From: Streptomyces sp. NBC_01551
GTDB taxonomy: Bacteria > Actinomycetota > Actinomycetes > Streptomycetales > Streptomycetaceae
DNA length: 64,000 nucleotides
Assembly (NCBI RefSeq): GCF_026339935.1
Contig: NZ_JAPEPX010000001.1
Location: 1,966,501-2,030,500 of the forward strand
Reading direction: 5' to 3'
A program made the position numbers and the translations under genes. Shown here in pieces: positions 10,631-20,122 of this stretch. Under the pieces are notes generated by a model. That model saw only the letters and a list, made by a program, of their open reading frames with translations. It searched no databases and had not been told where the DNA came from. The stretch's first letter is position 1. Every line of letters starts with the position of its first letter.

Positions 10631-12496
10631 CTACTTCTTCTTGCCGCCGGAGTCGTCGCTGGACAGCACCGCGATGAAGGCCTCCTGCGGAACCTCCACG
10701 GAGCCGACCATCTTCATCCGCTTCTTGCCTTCCTTCTGCTTCTCCAGCAGCTTCCGCTTACGGGAGATGTCACCGCCGTAGCACTTGGCGAGGACGTCCT
10801 TGCGGATGGCGCGGATCGTCTCGCGGGCGATGACGCGGGAGCCGACGGCCGCCTGGATCGGCACCTCGAAGGCCTGCCGCGGGATGAGCTCGCGCAGCTT
10901 GGCGACCAGGCGCACGCCGTACGCGTAGGCCGCGTCCTTGTGCGTGACGGCGGAGAAGGCGTCGACCTTGTCGCCGTGCAGCAGGATGTCGACCTTGACC
11001 AGGCTGGAGGCCTGCTCGCCGGTGGGCTCGTAGTCGAGCGAGGCGTAGCCGCGCGTCTTGGACTTCAGCTGGTCGAAGAAGTCGAAGACGATCTCCGCGA
11101 GCGGGAGGGTGTAGCGGATCTCGACCCGGTCCTCGGAGAGGTAGTCCATGCCGAGCAGGGTGCCGCGACGGGTCTGGCAGAGTTCCATGATCGCGCCGAT
11201 GAACTCGCTGGGCGCGAGGATCGTCGCCCGCACGACCGGCTCGTACACGTCCGAGATCTTGCCCTCGGGGAACTCGCTCGGGTTGGTGACGGTGACCTCC
11301 TTGCCGTCCTCCAGGACGACGCGGTAGACCACGTTCGGCGCGGTGGCGATCAGGTCGAGACCGAACTCGCGCTCCAGGCGCTCGCGCACCACGTCCAGGT
11401 GGAGCAGGCCGAGGAAGCCGACGCGGAAGCCGAAGCCGAGCGCCGCCGAGGTCTCCGGCTCGTAGACGAGCGCGGCGTCGTTGAGCTGCAGCTTGTCCAG
11501 GGCCTCGCGCAGGTCCGGGTAGTCCGAGCCGTCGAGCGGGTAGAGGCCCGAGAAGACCATCGGCCGCGGGTCCTTGTAACCGCCGAGGGCCTCGGTCGCG
11601 CCGTTGTGCAGGCTGGTGATGGTGTCACCGACCTTGGACTGACGGACGTCCTTCACGCCGGTGATGATGTAGCCCACCTCGCCGACGCCGATGCCGTCGG
11701 CCGGGGTCATCTCCGGGGAGGAGACGCCGATCTCCAGCAGCTCGTGCGTGGCGCCGGTGGACATCATCCGGATGCGCTCGCGCTTGTTGAGCTGGCCGTC
11801 GACCACACGGACGTACGTGACGACACCGCGGTACGAGTCGTAGACCGAGTCGAAGATCATCGCGCGGGCGGGGGCGTTCTTGACGCCGACCGGCGCCGGG
11901 ACGGTGGCGACGACCTTGTCGAGCAGCGCGTCCACGCCGAGACCGGTCTTCGCGGAGACCCGCAGGACGTCCTCGGGCTGGCAGCCGACCAGGTTCGCGA
12001 GCTCCTCGGCGAACTTCTCCGGCTGGGCCGCCGGCAGGTCGATCTTGTTCAGCACGGGGACGATCGCGAGGTCGTTCTCCATCGCCAGGTACAGGTTGGC
12101 GAGGGTCTGCGCCTCGATGCCCTGGGCGGCGTCCACCAGGAGGATCGTGCCCTCGCACGCGGCGAGGGAACGGGAGACCTCGTAGGTGAAGTCGACGTGC
12201 CCGGGGGTGTCGATCATGTTGAGGATGTGCGTCTTGCCCTCGTCCTCGCCCGTGGTGGGCGCCCACGGCAGTCGGACCGCCTGGGACTTGATCGTGATGC
12301 CTCGCTCACGCTCGATGTCCATGCGGTCGAGGTACTGGGCGCGCATCTGCCGCGAGTCGACGACACCGGTGAGCTGGAGCATCCGGTCGGCAAGGGTCGA
12401 CTTGCCGTGGTCGATGTGCGCGATGATGCAGAAATTGCGGATCAGCGCCGGGTCGGTACGGCTCGGCTCGGGCACGTGGCTGGGGATCGCGGGCAC
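10631..12496 (-). CDS. lepA: Elongation factor 4 (LepA)
   Basis: Ribosome-associated translational GTPase, 621 aa. The G1 loop AHIDHGKST is at residues 26-34, then the G2 region [17 protein letters not shown] (G3) and NKIDLP (G4). The LepA-specific C-terminal domain ends in [16 protein letters not shown], which fits EF4 and not EF-G. The GTG at 12496 ([21 protein letters not shown]) is chosen because the open frame upstream to 12601 has no family-like sequence. It is divergently oriented from rpsT, a common bacterial arrangement. Confidence 0.96.
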   Translation of the reverse strand: MPAIPSHVPEPSRTDPALIRNFCIIAHIDHGKSTLADRMLQLTGVVDSRQMRAQYLDRMDIERERGITIKSQAVRLPWAPTTGEDEGKTHILNMIDTPGHVDFTYEVSRSLAACEGTILLVDAAQGIEAQTLANLYLAMENDLAIVPVLNKIDLPAAQPEKFAEELANLVGCQPEDVLRVSAKTGLGVDALLDKVVATVPAPVGVKNAPARAMIFDSVYDSYRGVVTYVRVVDGQLNKRERIRMMSTGATHELLEIGVSSPEMTPADGIGVGEVGYIITGVKDVRQSKVGDTITSLHNGATEALGGYKDPRPMVFSGLYPLDGSDYPDLREALDKLQLNDAALVYEPETSAALGFGFRVGFLGLLHLDVVRERLEREFGLDLIATAPNVVYRVVLEDGKEVTVTNPSEFPEGKISDVYEPVVRATILAPSEFIGAIMELCQTRRGTLLGMDYLSEDRVEIRYTLPLAEIVFDFFDQLKSKTRGYASLDYEPTGEQASSLVKVDILLHGDKVDAFSAVTHKDAAYAYGVRLVAKLRELIPRQAFEVPIQAAVGSRVIARETIRAIRKDVLAKCYGGDISRKRKLLEKQKEGKKRMKMVGSVEVPQEAFIAVLSSDDSGGKKK

Positions 12497-12630
12497 GCAG
12501 TGTCCTGATTCTCGGGTCGCGGTCGGAACGAAGTCTGAGCGAAAGTCGAATGTCGTCGCCCTCGTCGGCGCGCGATGTCGGATCTGTACGCAGACTCCCA
12601 TGGTCCCATGGACGGGGCAGTGCGCTCGGT

Positions 12631-12660
12631 TTGGGCCGGTCGGAGCCTGCCTGGTAGCCT
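12631..12660 (+). promoter_or_regulatory. Candidate rpsT promoter
   Basis: TTGGGC (12631-12636) and TAGCCT (12655-12660) with an 18-nt spacer, about 80 nt upstream of rpsT in the 245-nt divergent gap with lepA. The position is sensible but the match is only moderate. Confidence 0.45.
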
Positions 12661-12741
12661 GGGCAGCTGTGTCTCGTATGCCCTCTCAGCTGTCGGGACA
12701 CAATCCGAAGATCAAATCTCTGAACCTGAAAAGGCTCTTTC

Positions 12742-13008
12742 GTGGCGAACATCAAGTCCCAGATCAAGCGGAACAAGACGAACGAGAAGGCGCGCCTGCG
12801 CAACAAGGCCGTCAAGTCCTCGCTCAAGACCGCGATCCGCAAGGCCCGCGAGGCCGTCCTCGCCGGTGACGTCGAGAAGGCCACCGTGGCTTCCCGTGCC
12901 GCCGCGCGTGCGCTCGACAAGGCTGTCTCGAAGGGTGTCATCCACAAGAACGCCGCCGCCAACAAGAAGTCGGCGCTGGCCTCCAAGGTTGCCACCCTGC
13001 AGGGCTGA
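12742..13008 (+). CDS. rpsT: 30S ribosomal protein S20
   Basis: Small-subunit protein that binds 16S rRNA; 88 aa, the usual length. The sequence [21 protein letters not shown] and the basic, alanine-rich helical body ([28 protein letters not shown]) are diagnostic. It starts with GTG. It is monocistronic and followed by a long hairpin terminator. Confidence 0.97.
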   Translation: MANIKSQIKRNKTNEKARLRNKAVKSSLKTAIRKAREAVLAGDVEKATVASRAAARALDKAVSKGVIHKNAAANKKSALASKVATLQG

Positions 13009-13126
13009 GCTCCCTGATGCGAAAGCCGGGTAGGGACCCAGTGGGCCCTCTCTCCCACTCCTGACCGGCACCCCGCGCCGCACACGAAGCGTTCGCCACG
13101 CGGGTACGGCGCAACCAAGCACCACC

Positions 13127-13175
13127 CGAAGGCCCCGACCACTCCCCTTCCCCAGGGGAGCGGCCGGGGCCTTCG
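13127..13175. terminator. Terminator downstream of rpsT
   Basis: CGAAGGCCCCG (13127-13137) pairs with CGGGGCCTTCG (13165-13175), and an inner CTCCCC/GGGGAG pair extends the hairpin. It lies about 120 nt after rpsT and before the convergent holA end, so it may act in both directions. Confidence 0.8.
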
Positions 13176-13199
13176 CCTTCCCCAGACCCCACCGGCCCC

Positions 13200-13262
13200 G
13201 GCCCGAGGCGCCGCCCGGCCCCGCCGGCGTTTGAGCCGAAGCGGCCCCGCCCGGCGGGGCAG
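13200..13262. repeat. Streptomyces-type intergenic GC repeat (core CCGGCGTTTGAG)
   Basis: The core CCGGCGTTTGAG at 13224-13235 sits between CCGCCCGGCCCCG and CGGCCCCGCCCGGCGGGG. The same core occurs in reverse orientation at 33303-33314. This resembles the dispersed CCCCGCCGGCGTTTGAGG elements common between Streptomyces genes. It fills most of the rpsT-holA gap with the preceding terminator. Confidence 0.6.
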
Positions 13263-13283
13263 AGGCCCGCCCGGCCGGAAGAA

Positions 13284-14276
13284 CTAGCGCCGGTGCGGCC
13301 GCGCCGCACGGGCCACGGCCACGACCGCCTTCTCGAGCGCGTACTCGGGATCGTCACCCCCGCCCTTCACCCCGGCATCGGCCGCGGCCACGGCCCGCAA
13401 CGCATCCGCGACCCCGTCCGCCGACCACCCCCGCATCTGCTGGCGAACCCGGTCGATCTTCCACGGCGGCATCCCCAGATCCCGCGCCAGGTCACCCGGG
13501 CGGGCCCCGCGCGGCGCGGACGCCAGCTTGCCGATCGCCCGAACCGCCTGCGCCAGCGCGCTGGTGATCAGCACCGGCGCCACCCCCGTGGACAGGGACC
13601 AGCGCAAGGCCTCCAGGGCCTCCGCCGCCCGCCCCTCGACCGCGCGGTCGGCGACCGTGAAGCTGGAGGCCTCCGCCCGGCCCGTGTAGTAGCGGCCCAC
13701 CACGGCCTCGTCGATGGTGCCCTCGACGTCCGCGCACAGCTGCGCCGCCGCGCTCGCGAGCTCCCGCAGGTCGCTGCCGATCGCGTCGACCAGCGTCTGG
13801 CACGCCTCGGGGGTCGCCGACCGGCCCAGCGTCCGGAACTCGCCCCGTACGAACGACAGCCGGTCCGCCGCCTTCGTCATCTTCGGGCAGGCGACCTCCC
13901 GGGCCCCCGCCTTCCGCGCCGCGTCCAGCAGGCCCTTGCCCTTGACGCCGCCCGCGTGGAGGAGGACGAGGATGATCTCCTCGTACGGCGCCGCGAGGTA
14001 CGCCTTCACTTCCTTCACCGTGTCCGCGGACAGGTCCTGCGCATTGCGCACGATCAGGACCTTGCGCTCGGAGAAGAGCGAGGGGCTGGTCAGCTCGGCC
14101 AGCGTGCCGGGCTGGAGCTGCTCGGACGCGAGGTCCCGCACGTCCGTGTCGGCGTCGGCGGCACGGGCGGCCGCCACCACCTCCCGGACGGCACGGTCGA
14201 GCAGCAGGTCCTCCTGCCCCACCGCGAGGGTGAGCGGGGCGAGCGGATCGTCGGTGGGGTTCTTCCTGGTGGCCAT
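13284..14276 (-). CDS. holA: DNA polymerase III subunit delta
   Basis: Clamp-loader subunit that opens the beta sliding clamp; 330 aa. The N-terminal AAA+-like domain begins PLTLAVGQEDLLLDRAVREVV and contains LFSERKVLIVRNAQ. The C-terminal collar has LRWSLSTGVAPVLITSALAQAVR and PPWKIDRVRQQMRGW, typical of actinobacterial HolA. The ATG at 14276 is the start nearest the homology; the frame stays open upstream without family-like sequence. It lies divergent to the small 14353 gene. Confidence 0.93.
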   Translation of the reverse strand: MATRKNPTDDPLAPLTLAVGQEDLLLDRAVREVVAAARAADADTDVRDLASEQLQPGTLAELTSPSLFSERKVLIVRNAQDLSADTVKEVKAYLAAPYEEIILVLLHAGGVKGKGLLDAARKAGAREVACPKMTKAADRLSFVRGEFRTLGRSATPEACQTLVDAIGSDLRELASAAAQLCADVEGTIDEAVVGRYYTGRAEASSFTVADRAVEGRAAEALEALRWSLSTGVAPVLITSALAQAVRAIGKLASAPRGARPGDLARDLGMPPWKIDRVRQQMRGWSADGVADALRAVAAADAGVKGGGDDPEYALEKAVVAVARAARPHRR

Positions 14277-14352
14277 CGGCTCCAGCATCCCATGCCGCAC
14301 TGACAGTCCCCCGCGTCCCGGCCCCTCCCACCGCATGCCCGAGAATGGCCGG

Positions 14353-14604
14353 GTGAACGTGCGACATGTGCTGGTGCTGCCCGACCGCGACGCCGCCGAG
14401 GAGGTGGCGCAGGAGGTCGTCGACCGCTTCGGGCTCTCCGAGGACCCGCGGCTGGTCCGCGACGCCCTGGCCGGCGAGGACGACGCGGACGACGCCCAGT
14501 GGCTGGTGGTCGTCGAGGACCCGAGGCAGCAGCTCGACCCCACCGCCCTGGACGCCCTCGCGGCCGACCACGAAGGCTGGCTGGAAGCCCCCGACGGGGC
14601 CTAG
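14353..14604 (+). CDS. Small conserved hypothetical protein
   Basis: 83-aa acidic protein starting VNVRHVLVLPDRDAAEEVAQEVVDRFG. It is rich in Asp/Glu and Ala, with no membrane segment, signal peptide or cysteine motif. The alternating hydrophobic strand (RHVLVLP) and long amphipathic helix suggest a compact alpha/beta fold. A GTG at 14353 or an ATG six codons upstream (14335) could start it. It is divergent from holA with a 76-bp gap and converges on the YceI gene. I do not recognise its function. Confidence 0.6.
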   Translation: MNVRHVLVLPDRDAAEEVAQEVVDRFGLSEDPRLVRDALAGEDDADDAQWLVVVEDPRQQLDPTALDALAADHEGWLEAPDGA

Positions 14605-14621
14605 CCCGCCCCTCCCGGGCC

Positions 14622-15503
14622 CTACGCCTTGTGGACGATCTGGACGTCCAGCTCCACCTCGACGTTCGAGCCGACGGCGGCGATCCCCTGCGCCAGGATC
14701 GACTGCCAGTTCAGGGTGAAGTCCTCGCGGTGCAGTTCGGCGGTGGCCCGGCAGGCGGCTCGGGGCTCGCCCTCCAGGCCCGTGCCGAGGCCGAGGTACT
14801 GGGTGTCCAGGGTGACGGAGCGGTTGACGCCGTGCAGCGTCAGGGCCCCCGCGACCGTCCAGCGGCTGCCGCTGCGGTGGATGAACCGCTCGCTGTAGAA
14901 CTCCACGGTCGGATACCGGGCGGAGTCCAGGAAGTCGGCGGAGCGCAGGTGGTCGTCCCGCATCCGCAGCCCCGTGTCGATGCTCGCCGCGTCGATGATG
15001 ACGTGCATGGAGGAGTCCTCCATGCGGTCGGCTATCCGCACCGCTCCGGCGAACGTGTTGAACCGGCCGTGGATCCGGGCGAAGCCGATGTGCCGCGCCG
15101 TGAAGGCGATCGACGAATGCGCCGGGTCGAGCTCCCAGTGCCCCGGCGCCGGGAGCAGCGGGGGCTCCACCGCGTCGAGGATGATCTCCCCCGTGCCCGG
15201 CTGCGCCGGGTCCCCGACGAGCGTCGCCCCGTGGAAGGGCGCGTAGCCCTCGGCCGTGACGGAGAGCCGGTACTCCCCCTCCGGCACTGCGGCGGTGAAC
15301 CCGCCGAACGGATCCGTCTCGCCACTGACGATCCGTCGGCCGATCGGGTCGGTCACCTCGAACCTGGCCTGGCGGACGGGCTGATGGACCGTGTCCAGGA
15401 CCCGGCAGCTCAAGAGGCCCGCGGTGGCCGGCAATGACAAGGTCGCGGATGTGTGTGAGCTGGCACTCCCGGCCGTCTCCATCCCCCGTCGACGTCCGAA
15501 CAT
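14622..15503 (-). CDS. YceI family protein with an N-terminal carboxypeptidase-regulatory-like domain
   Basis: 293 aa. Residues about 35-115 (GLLSCRVLDTVHQPVRQARF...FTAAVPEGEYRLSVTAEGY) look like a CarboxypepD_reg/prealbumin-like beta-sandwich. Residues about 120-293 are a YceI lipocalin-like barrel (WELDPAHSSIAFTARHIGFARIHGRFNTF...GVNRSVTLDTQYLG). YceI domains bind polyisoprenoid or long amphiphilic ligands. Most YceI proteins lack the extra domain, so this is a two-domain fusion. No clear signal peptide is visible. It lies between holA and comEC. Confidence 0.87.
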   Translation of the reverse strand: MFGRRRGMETAGSASSHTSATLSLPATAGLLSCRVLDTVHQPVRQARFEVTDPIGRRIVSGETDPFGGFTAAVPEGEYRLSVTAEGYAPFHGATLVGDPAQPGTGEIILDAVEPPLLPAPGHWELDPAHSSIAFTARHIGFARIHGRFNTFAGAVRIADRMEDSSMHVIIDAASIDTGLRMRDDHLRSADFLDSARYPTVEFYSERFIHRSGSRWTVAGALTLHGVNRSVTLDTQYLGLGTGLEGEPRAACRATAELHREDFTLNWQSILAQGIAAVGSNVEVELDVQIVHKA

Positions 15504-15644
15504 GGTTGATGCACCCCCGTGCGGTGTGAACTTGTGCCGTTCTGGCGAAAACGCATTCGATCATGCTGTCGGGTTGTGGGCAAACAGAGTGGTGCCGCCC
15601 GGTATGCCCGCGCCGGTTCCGGCGCCGTCCGGCCGGAAATGCCC

Positions 15645-18030
15645 TCATCCGCGAGCCGCTTCCGGAGATGGCCACGGAGCCGTCCGTATCGGTGCGCAGG
15701 ACGGTCGCCCCCAGTGCCCGCAGCCGCGCGAGCGTACCCGGCGCGGGGTGCCCGTAGCGATTTCCCGCGCCGACGGGGACGATCGCGATCCGGGGCCTGA
15801 GCCGGGCCTGAAGGGCCGGGTCCTGGTGCGCCGAACCGTGGTGGGCGACCTTGAGCACGTCCACGGGACCCAGCTCCGGACGGACCCTCAGCAGGGCCTG
15901 CTGGGCGGGTGGTTCGAGATCGCCGAGCAGCAGCAGCGTGAGCCCCGGGCCCCGGATCAGCAGGGCGACGCTCGCGTCGTTCGGCCCGTCCGGCGGCGGG
16001 CCGTCGGCGGGCGGCCAGAGCACCTCCCACTCCACCGGACCGGCCCGGCGGCGCTCCCCCGCCGCCGCGGTGACGACGGGCACCCCGGCGGCCGCCGCGG
16101 CCCGCCGCACGGCCGCTGCCTGCCCGGGCGGCTCCGCCAGGGCGGTGGTCTGAATCACACCCACCGCCCGGCCCCGCAGCACCCCGGACAGGCCGCCCAC
16201 GTGGTCGGCGTGAAAATGCGTCAGCAGGAGCAGCGGCACCCGGCGCACGCCCAGGGTGCGCAGGCAGTCGTCCACCGGCCCCGGCTCGGGGCCCGCGTCG
16301 ACCACCACGGCGCTGTCCGGGCCGACGGCGAGCACCCCGGCGTCGCCCTGGCCCACGGCGCACTGGACGTAGCTCCAGTCGGGCGGCGGCCAGCCGGTCA
16401 GGCCCCGGGTGAGCTGCGGGGGCCGCAGCACGGCGAGGAGCAGCAGCACGGCCACGGCGGCGCAGGCCCACTTCCGGCGCCCGAACCACCCTCCGAGGCC
16501 CACGACGGCCAGCGTGGCGGCGGCCAGCAGCAGGCCGCCGGTGACCCCGCCCGGCCAGGCCAGCTCCGCTCCCGGGAGCCCCGCCCCGGCCCGCGCGACT
16601 GCGGCGATCCACCCGGCCGGCACGCCCGCGCACCAGGCGAGCAGCTCCGCCGCCGGCATGCACAGCGGCGCGACGGCGAGGGCCGCGAAGCCGAGCACGG
16701 TCGCCGGACCCGCCGCGAGCTCCGCCAGCAGGTTGCACGGCACCGCCACCAGGCTCACCCGGGCGGAGAGCACGGCGACGACCGGCGCGCACACCGCCTG
16801 GGCGGCCGCCGCGGCCCCGAGCGCGTCCGCGAGCCGGGGCCGCACTCCGCGCCGCCGCAGGGCCTCGCTCCACCGGGGCCCGAGGGTCAGCAGGGCCCCG
16901 GTGGCCAGGACGGAGAGCAGGAAGCCGTAGCTCCGGGCCAGCCACGGCTCGTACAGCACGAGGAGCAGCACGGCGGCGGCCAGCGCGGGGATCAGGGACC
17001 TGCGCCGCCCGGTCGCGAGCGCCAGCAGGGTGACCGACCCGCAGGCGGCCGCCCGCAGCACGCTGGGCTCGGGCCGGCACACCACGACGAACGCCAGCGT
17101 CAGGGCCGCGCCGCTCAGGGCCGTCGCCCGCAGGGAGAGCCCGAGCCGGGGTGCCAGCCCGCGCCGCTCCACGTGCTGGGCGCCGGCCGGGGGCCCGAGG
17201 AGCACGAACAGGACCACGGTCAGGTTGGCACCCGACACGGCCAGCAGATGCAGCAGGTCGGTCGCCCGGAAGGCCTCCCGCAGGTCGGGCGGCACCCGTG
17301 AGGTGTCCCCGACGACCAGCCCGGGCAGCAGGGCCCTGGCATCCGGGGGGAGCCCCTCGGTGGCGGTCCGCAGCCCGGCCCGCAGGCTCCCCGCGACGCG
17401 CTGCGCGGCGTCCGGGCCGCCCGTCACCCCGGGCGGGGTGCCGCCCGACGGGCGGACCAGCGCGACGGCGCGCTCCCCGCTCCGCGCCGGAGCCAGCCGG
17501 GCGACCACCTGCACCCGGGTCGAGGGCAGCAGCCGGGCCCAGTCCGGATGCCCGGCGAGCACCCGTACCGGAGTCCCGACCCGGGTCCGCGACCCGTCGG
17601 GCCCGGTCACCCGGGTCACCACCGCGTCCAGCATCACCAGGGGCGGGCCGTTCCCACCGCCGACGGTCCGCGGGTCGGAGCCGACGGTGAGCTCCACGGA
17701 CACCCGGGCGTGCTCCCGGGCCAGCGCCTCCACCGGCCCGGCCCGCGCCTCGGCCCGCTGGAGCCCCGCCACCCCGGCCGCCGCGGCCGCGCACAGCAGG
17801 GCCGCGGCGGCGGCCGTACCGGCCCTCCACCAGGACTCCGGGCGGCAACGGCCGCCTGCCAGCATCAGCAGCCCCGCGCCGGCGACGCCGAGCCCCACCC
17901 CGGCAGCCGTCCAGCCGGCCGGCGCGTCCAGCGCCAAGGCGGCCGCCGCCCAGGCGGCCGCGGCCGGCGCCACGAGCCGCAGATCCACCGGCCCGGGCCC
18001 CTCCACGCCCCGCTCCCCGGGCCCGTTCAC
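15645..18030 (-). CDS. comEC: ComEC/Rec2 competence membrane protein; no in-frame stop at its expected end
   Basis: DNA-uptake channel homologue of about 795 aa. It has N-terminal transmembrane helices and an OB-like region, a central multi-helix competence domain (LLHLLAVSGANLTVV), and a C-terminal metallo-beta-lactamase domain with LLTHFHADHVGG (T604, H605, H607, D609, H610). It starts with GTG and overlaps comEA by 4 nt. Recognisable sequence ends at TDTDGSVAISGSGS near 15655. The frame then has no stop until 13492, running through the yceI and holA genes in another frame. A TGA in a neighbouring frame at 15645-15647 probably marks the ancestral end, implying a 1-nt indel or assembly error. 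The end given is that TGA. Confidence 0.8.
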
Positions 18031-18995
18031 GGCCGCACCAGCTTGCGCAGGTCGGCGAAGCGGCGCTCACCGATGCCGTTGACCTGGCGGAGCTCCTCCA
18101 CGGAGCGGAATCCCCCGCGCGCGGTCCGGAAGTCCACGATGTGCTGCGCGAGCACCGGGCCCACCCCGGGCAGGCCGTCCAACTGCTCGACGGTGGCACT
18201 GCCGAGGCTCAGCGGCCCGGCCCCCGCACCCGGCCCCGCACCGGCACCGGCACCCGGACCGGAAGCCCCGGGAACGGGCTGCGCGGAGGCGCCGACGAGC
18301 ACCTGCTCCCCGTCCACCAGCACCCGGGCCCGGTTCAGCCCGGTGGTGTCCGTGCCCGGGCGCACTCCCCCGGCGGCGGTCAGCGCGTCCTCCACCCGCG
18401 ATCCGGCGGGCAGCCGGCGGACCCCGGGATCCCGGACCTTCCCGCTGACGTCGACCACGATCCGGCCGCCCCCGCCGGCGGACGACGGCACGGGCCCAGG
18501 CCCGGGCGCGGGCGCCGGGGCCGGGACCGGAGCGGGAGCCACCACGGCCGGCGCGGTCACGGGCTGCGGGCGCCCCGACCAGTACTGCTGCGCGGCGAAC
18601 CCGACGGCGGCGACGAGCACCACCCCCACGGCGGCCACCGTCCGCGGCTCCACCCCGCACCGGACTTGCAGCCACACCGGCAGCCGCTCCCGTAACGCCA
18701 GACTCCGGCCCACCCCGGCGGGCAGCCGCCCAGGCTGCTCCACCTCCGGAGGCGGCGGCTCGGGCGGCGGCAGAGGATCCGGCGGCAGCTCGGGCACGGG
18801 TGGTGCCACCGCCGCACCACCACCCAGCAGGGCCTCGGCCCGCCGCCGCACCACACCGGGATCCGGATGCGGATCGGCGCCCCGCCGGCCGCCGCGGCGA
18901 TACCGCAGACGGCCGTCGGAGAGCCGGGGACGGCCGGGGCCACTGGTGGCGCGGGCGGGACGGGAGGTACGCGTTCGAGTCGTTCGAGTCGTCAT
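18027..18995 (-). CDS. comEA: ComEA family helix-hairpin-helix DNA-binding protein
   Basis: 322-aa membrane-anchored DNA receptor of the competence apparatus. A basic, Pro-rich cytoplasmic N-terminus leads into a transmembrane segment (VAAVGVVLVAAVGFAAQQYW, near 120-140). An Ala/Pro-rich linker and a SLBB domain (IVVDVSGKVRDPGVRRLPAG) follow. The C-terminal pair of helix-hairpin-helix motifs (LDGLPGVGPVLAQHIVDFR and VNGIGERRFADLR) would bind DNA. It overlaps comEC by 4 nt. Streptomycetes are not usually considered competent, so the role may be in DNA transfer between hyphae or be vestigial. Confidence 0.92.
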   Translation of the reverse strand: MTTRTTRTRTSRPARATSGPGRPRLSDGRLRYRRGGRRGADPHPDPGVVRRRAEALLGGGAAVAPPVPELPPDPLPPPEPPPPEVEQPGRLPAGVGRSLALRERLPVWLQVRCGVEPRTVAAVGVVLVAAVGFAAQQYWSGRPQPVTAPAVVAPAPVPAPAPAPGPGPVPSSAGGGGRIVVDVSGKVRDPGVRRLPAGSRVEDALTAAGGVRPGTDTTGLNRARVLVDGEQVLVGASAQPVPGASGPGAGAGAGPGAGAGPLSLGSATVEQLDGLPGVGPVLAQHIVDFRTARGGFRSVEELRQVNGIGERRFADLRKLVRP

Positions 18996-19136
18996 GCCAC
19001 GACCGTAGGGGCCGATCCCGATCCCCGTTCGGACGCTCCAATTCCGGTGGATGGAACCGGCGTTGTGGATATCCGAGCCACTCGTTCCGGTGATCAGCCG
19101 GGTGTAGCCGCCGAGATCGTCACCAGGAGGGGGCGG

Positions 19137-19982
19137 TCAGCGAGGCGACACGACCGCCGCCAGCAGCCCCGGCCCCGTGTGCGCGCCGATCACCGCGCCG
19201 ACCTCGCTGACGTGCAGCTCGACCAGCCCGGGGATGCGCTCGCGGAGCCGCTGCGCGAGCTTCTCAGCCCGCTCCGGCGCCGCGAGGTGGTGCACGGCGA
19301 CGTCCACGCTGGCGGTGCCCGCCCGCTCGACGGCCAGCTCCTCCAGCCGGGCGATCGCCTTGGAGGCCGTACGCACCTTCTCCAGCATCTCGATCCGCCC
19401 GCCGTCCAGCGTCAGCAGCGGCTTGACCGCGAGGGCGGACCCGAGCAGAGCCTGCGCGGCGCCGATCCGGCCGCCGCGGCGGAGGTAGTCGAGGGTGTCG
19501 ACGTAGAAGTACGCGGACATGTCGGCGGCGCGCTTCTCGGCGGCGGCCACGGCCTCGTCGACGGATCCGCCGGCCTCGGCCGCCTCGGCGGCGGCGAGGG
19601 CGCAGAAGCCGAGGGCCATCGCGACCATGCCGGTGTCGACGACGCGCACCGGTACCGGGGCGGTCTTCGCGGCGACCACGGCCGCGTCGTAGGTGCCGGA
19701 GAACTCGGCGGACAGGTGCAGGCTCACGATCCCGCTCGCGCCCGCGTCGGCGGCGGCCCGGTAGGCCCGTACGAACTCCTCCGGGCTGGGGCGGGAGGTG
19801 GTGACCGAGCGGCGCTTCTGCAGGGCCACGGCGAGGCTGCGGGCCGAGATCTCGGTGCCCTCCTCAAGGGCCTCGTCGCCGAGCACCACTGTGAGGGGGA
19901 TGGAGGTGATCCCGTGCCGCGCCATCGCCGGTTGGGGCAGGTAGGCCGTGGAATCGGTGACGATCGCGACATGGCGGGACAT
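19137..19982 (-). CDS. DegV family fatty-acid-binding protein
   Basis: 281-aa DegV-fold protein, the family that binds fatty acids for fatty-acid kinase. The N-terminal VAIVTDSTAYLP motif, the central IVSLHLSAEFSGTYDAAVVAA, the VDTGMVAMALGF segment and the YLRRGGRIGAAQALLG motif are all characteristic. No membrane segment is present. It is encoded on its own, 154 nt downstream of the coiled-coil gene in the same direction. Whether the host carries a matching fatty-acid kinase cannot be told from this window. Confidence 0.92.
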   Translation of the reverse strand: MSRHVAIVTDSTAYLPQPAMARHGITSIPLTVVLGDEALEEGTEISARSLAVALQKRRSVTTSRPSPEEFVRAYRAAADAGASGIVSLHLSAEFSGTYDAAVVAAKTAPVPVRVVDTGMVAMALGFCALAAAEAAEAGGSVDEAVAAAEKRAADMSAYFYVDTLDYLRRGGRIGAAQALLGSALAVKPLLTLDGGRIEMLEKVRTASKAIARLEELAVERAGTASVDVAVHHLAAPERAEKLAQRLRERIPGLVELHVSEVGAVIGAHTGPGLLAAVVSPR

Positions 19983-20082
19983 GAGCCGGAGGTTACCGCC
20001 AGTGGGGGTCCGACGGCAGCCCGGGCACCCGCGAACCCGTCCCCGGGCCCCGGGGAGCGCCCCGGAAGCGCCCAGGTCTCAG

Positions 20083-20122
20083 GACGTCAGAACGCCAGGG
20101 CGCCAGGACGCCAGGTCGTCAG
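20083..20122. repeat. 8-bp tandem array over the stop codon of the 20119 gene
   Basis: Five consecutive octamers of the form G(A/G)CG(C/T)CAG start at 20083, 20091, 20099, 20107 and 20115. The last unit contains the TGA stop of the minus-strand gene (20119-20121). A similar octamer array lies at 24431-24478. Confidence 0.7.

Noticed and set aside
10940..12508. A 522-codon plus-strand open frame opposite lepA
   Set aside because: Composition is Asp/Arg/Val-rich without motifs and it is wholly antisense to a certain gene.
15410..18199. A 929-codon minus-strand frame overlapping comEC
   Set aside because: It is the shifted frame of comEC, rich in Arg/Gly/Ala, with no hydrophobic segments or MBL motif; only its 3' part was considered in judging the comEC end.
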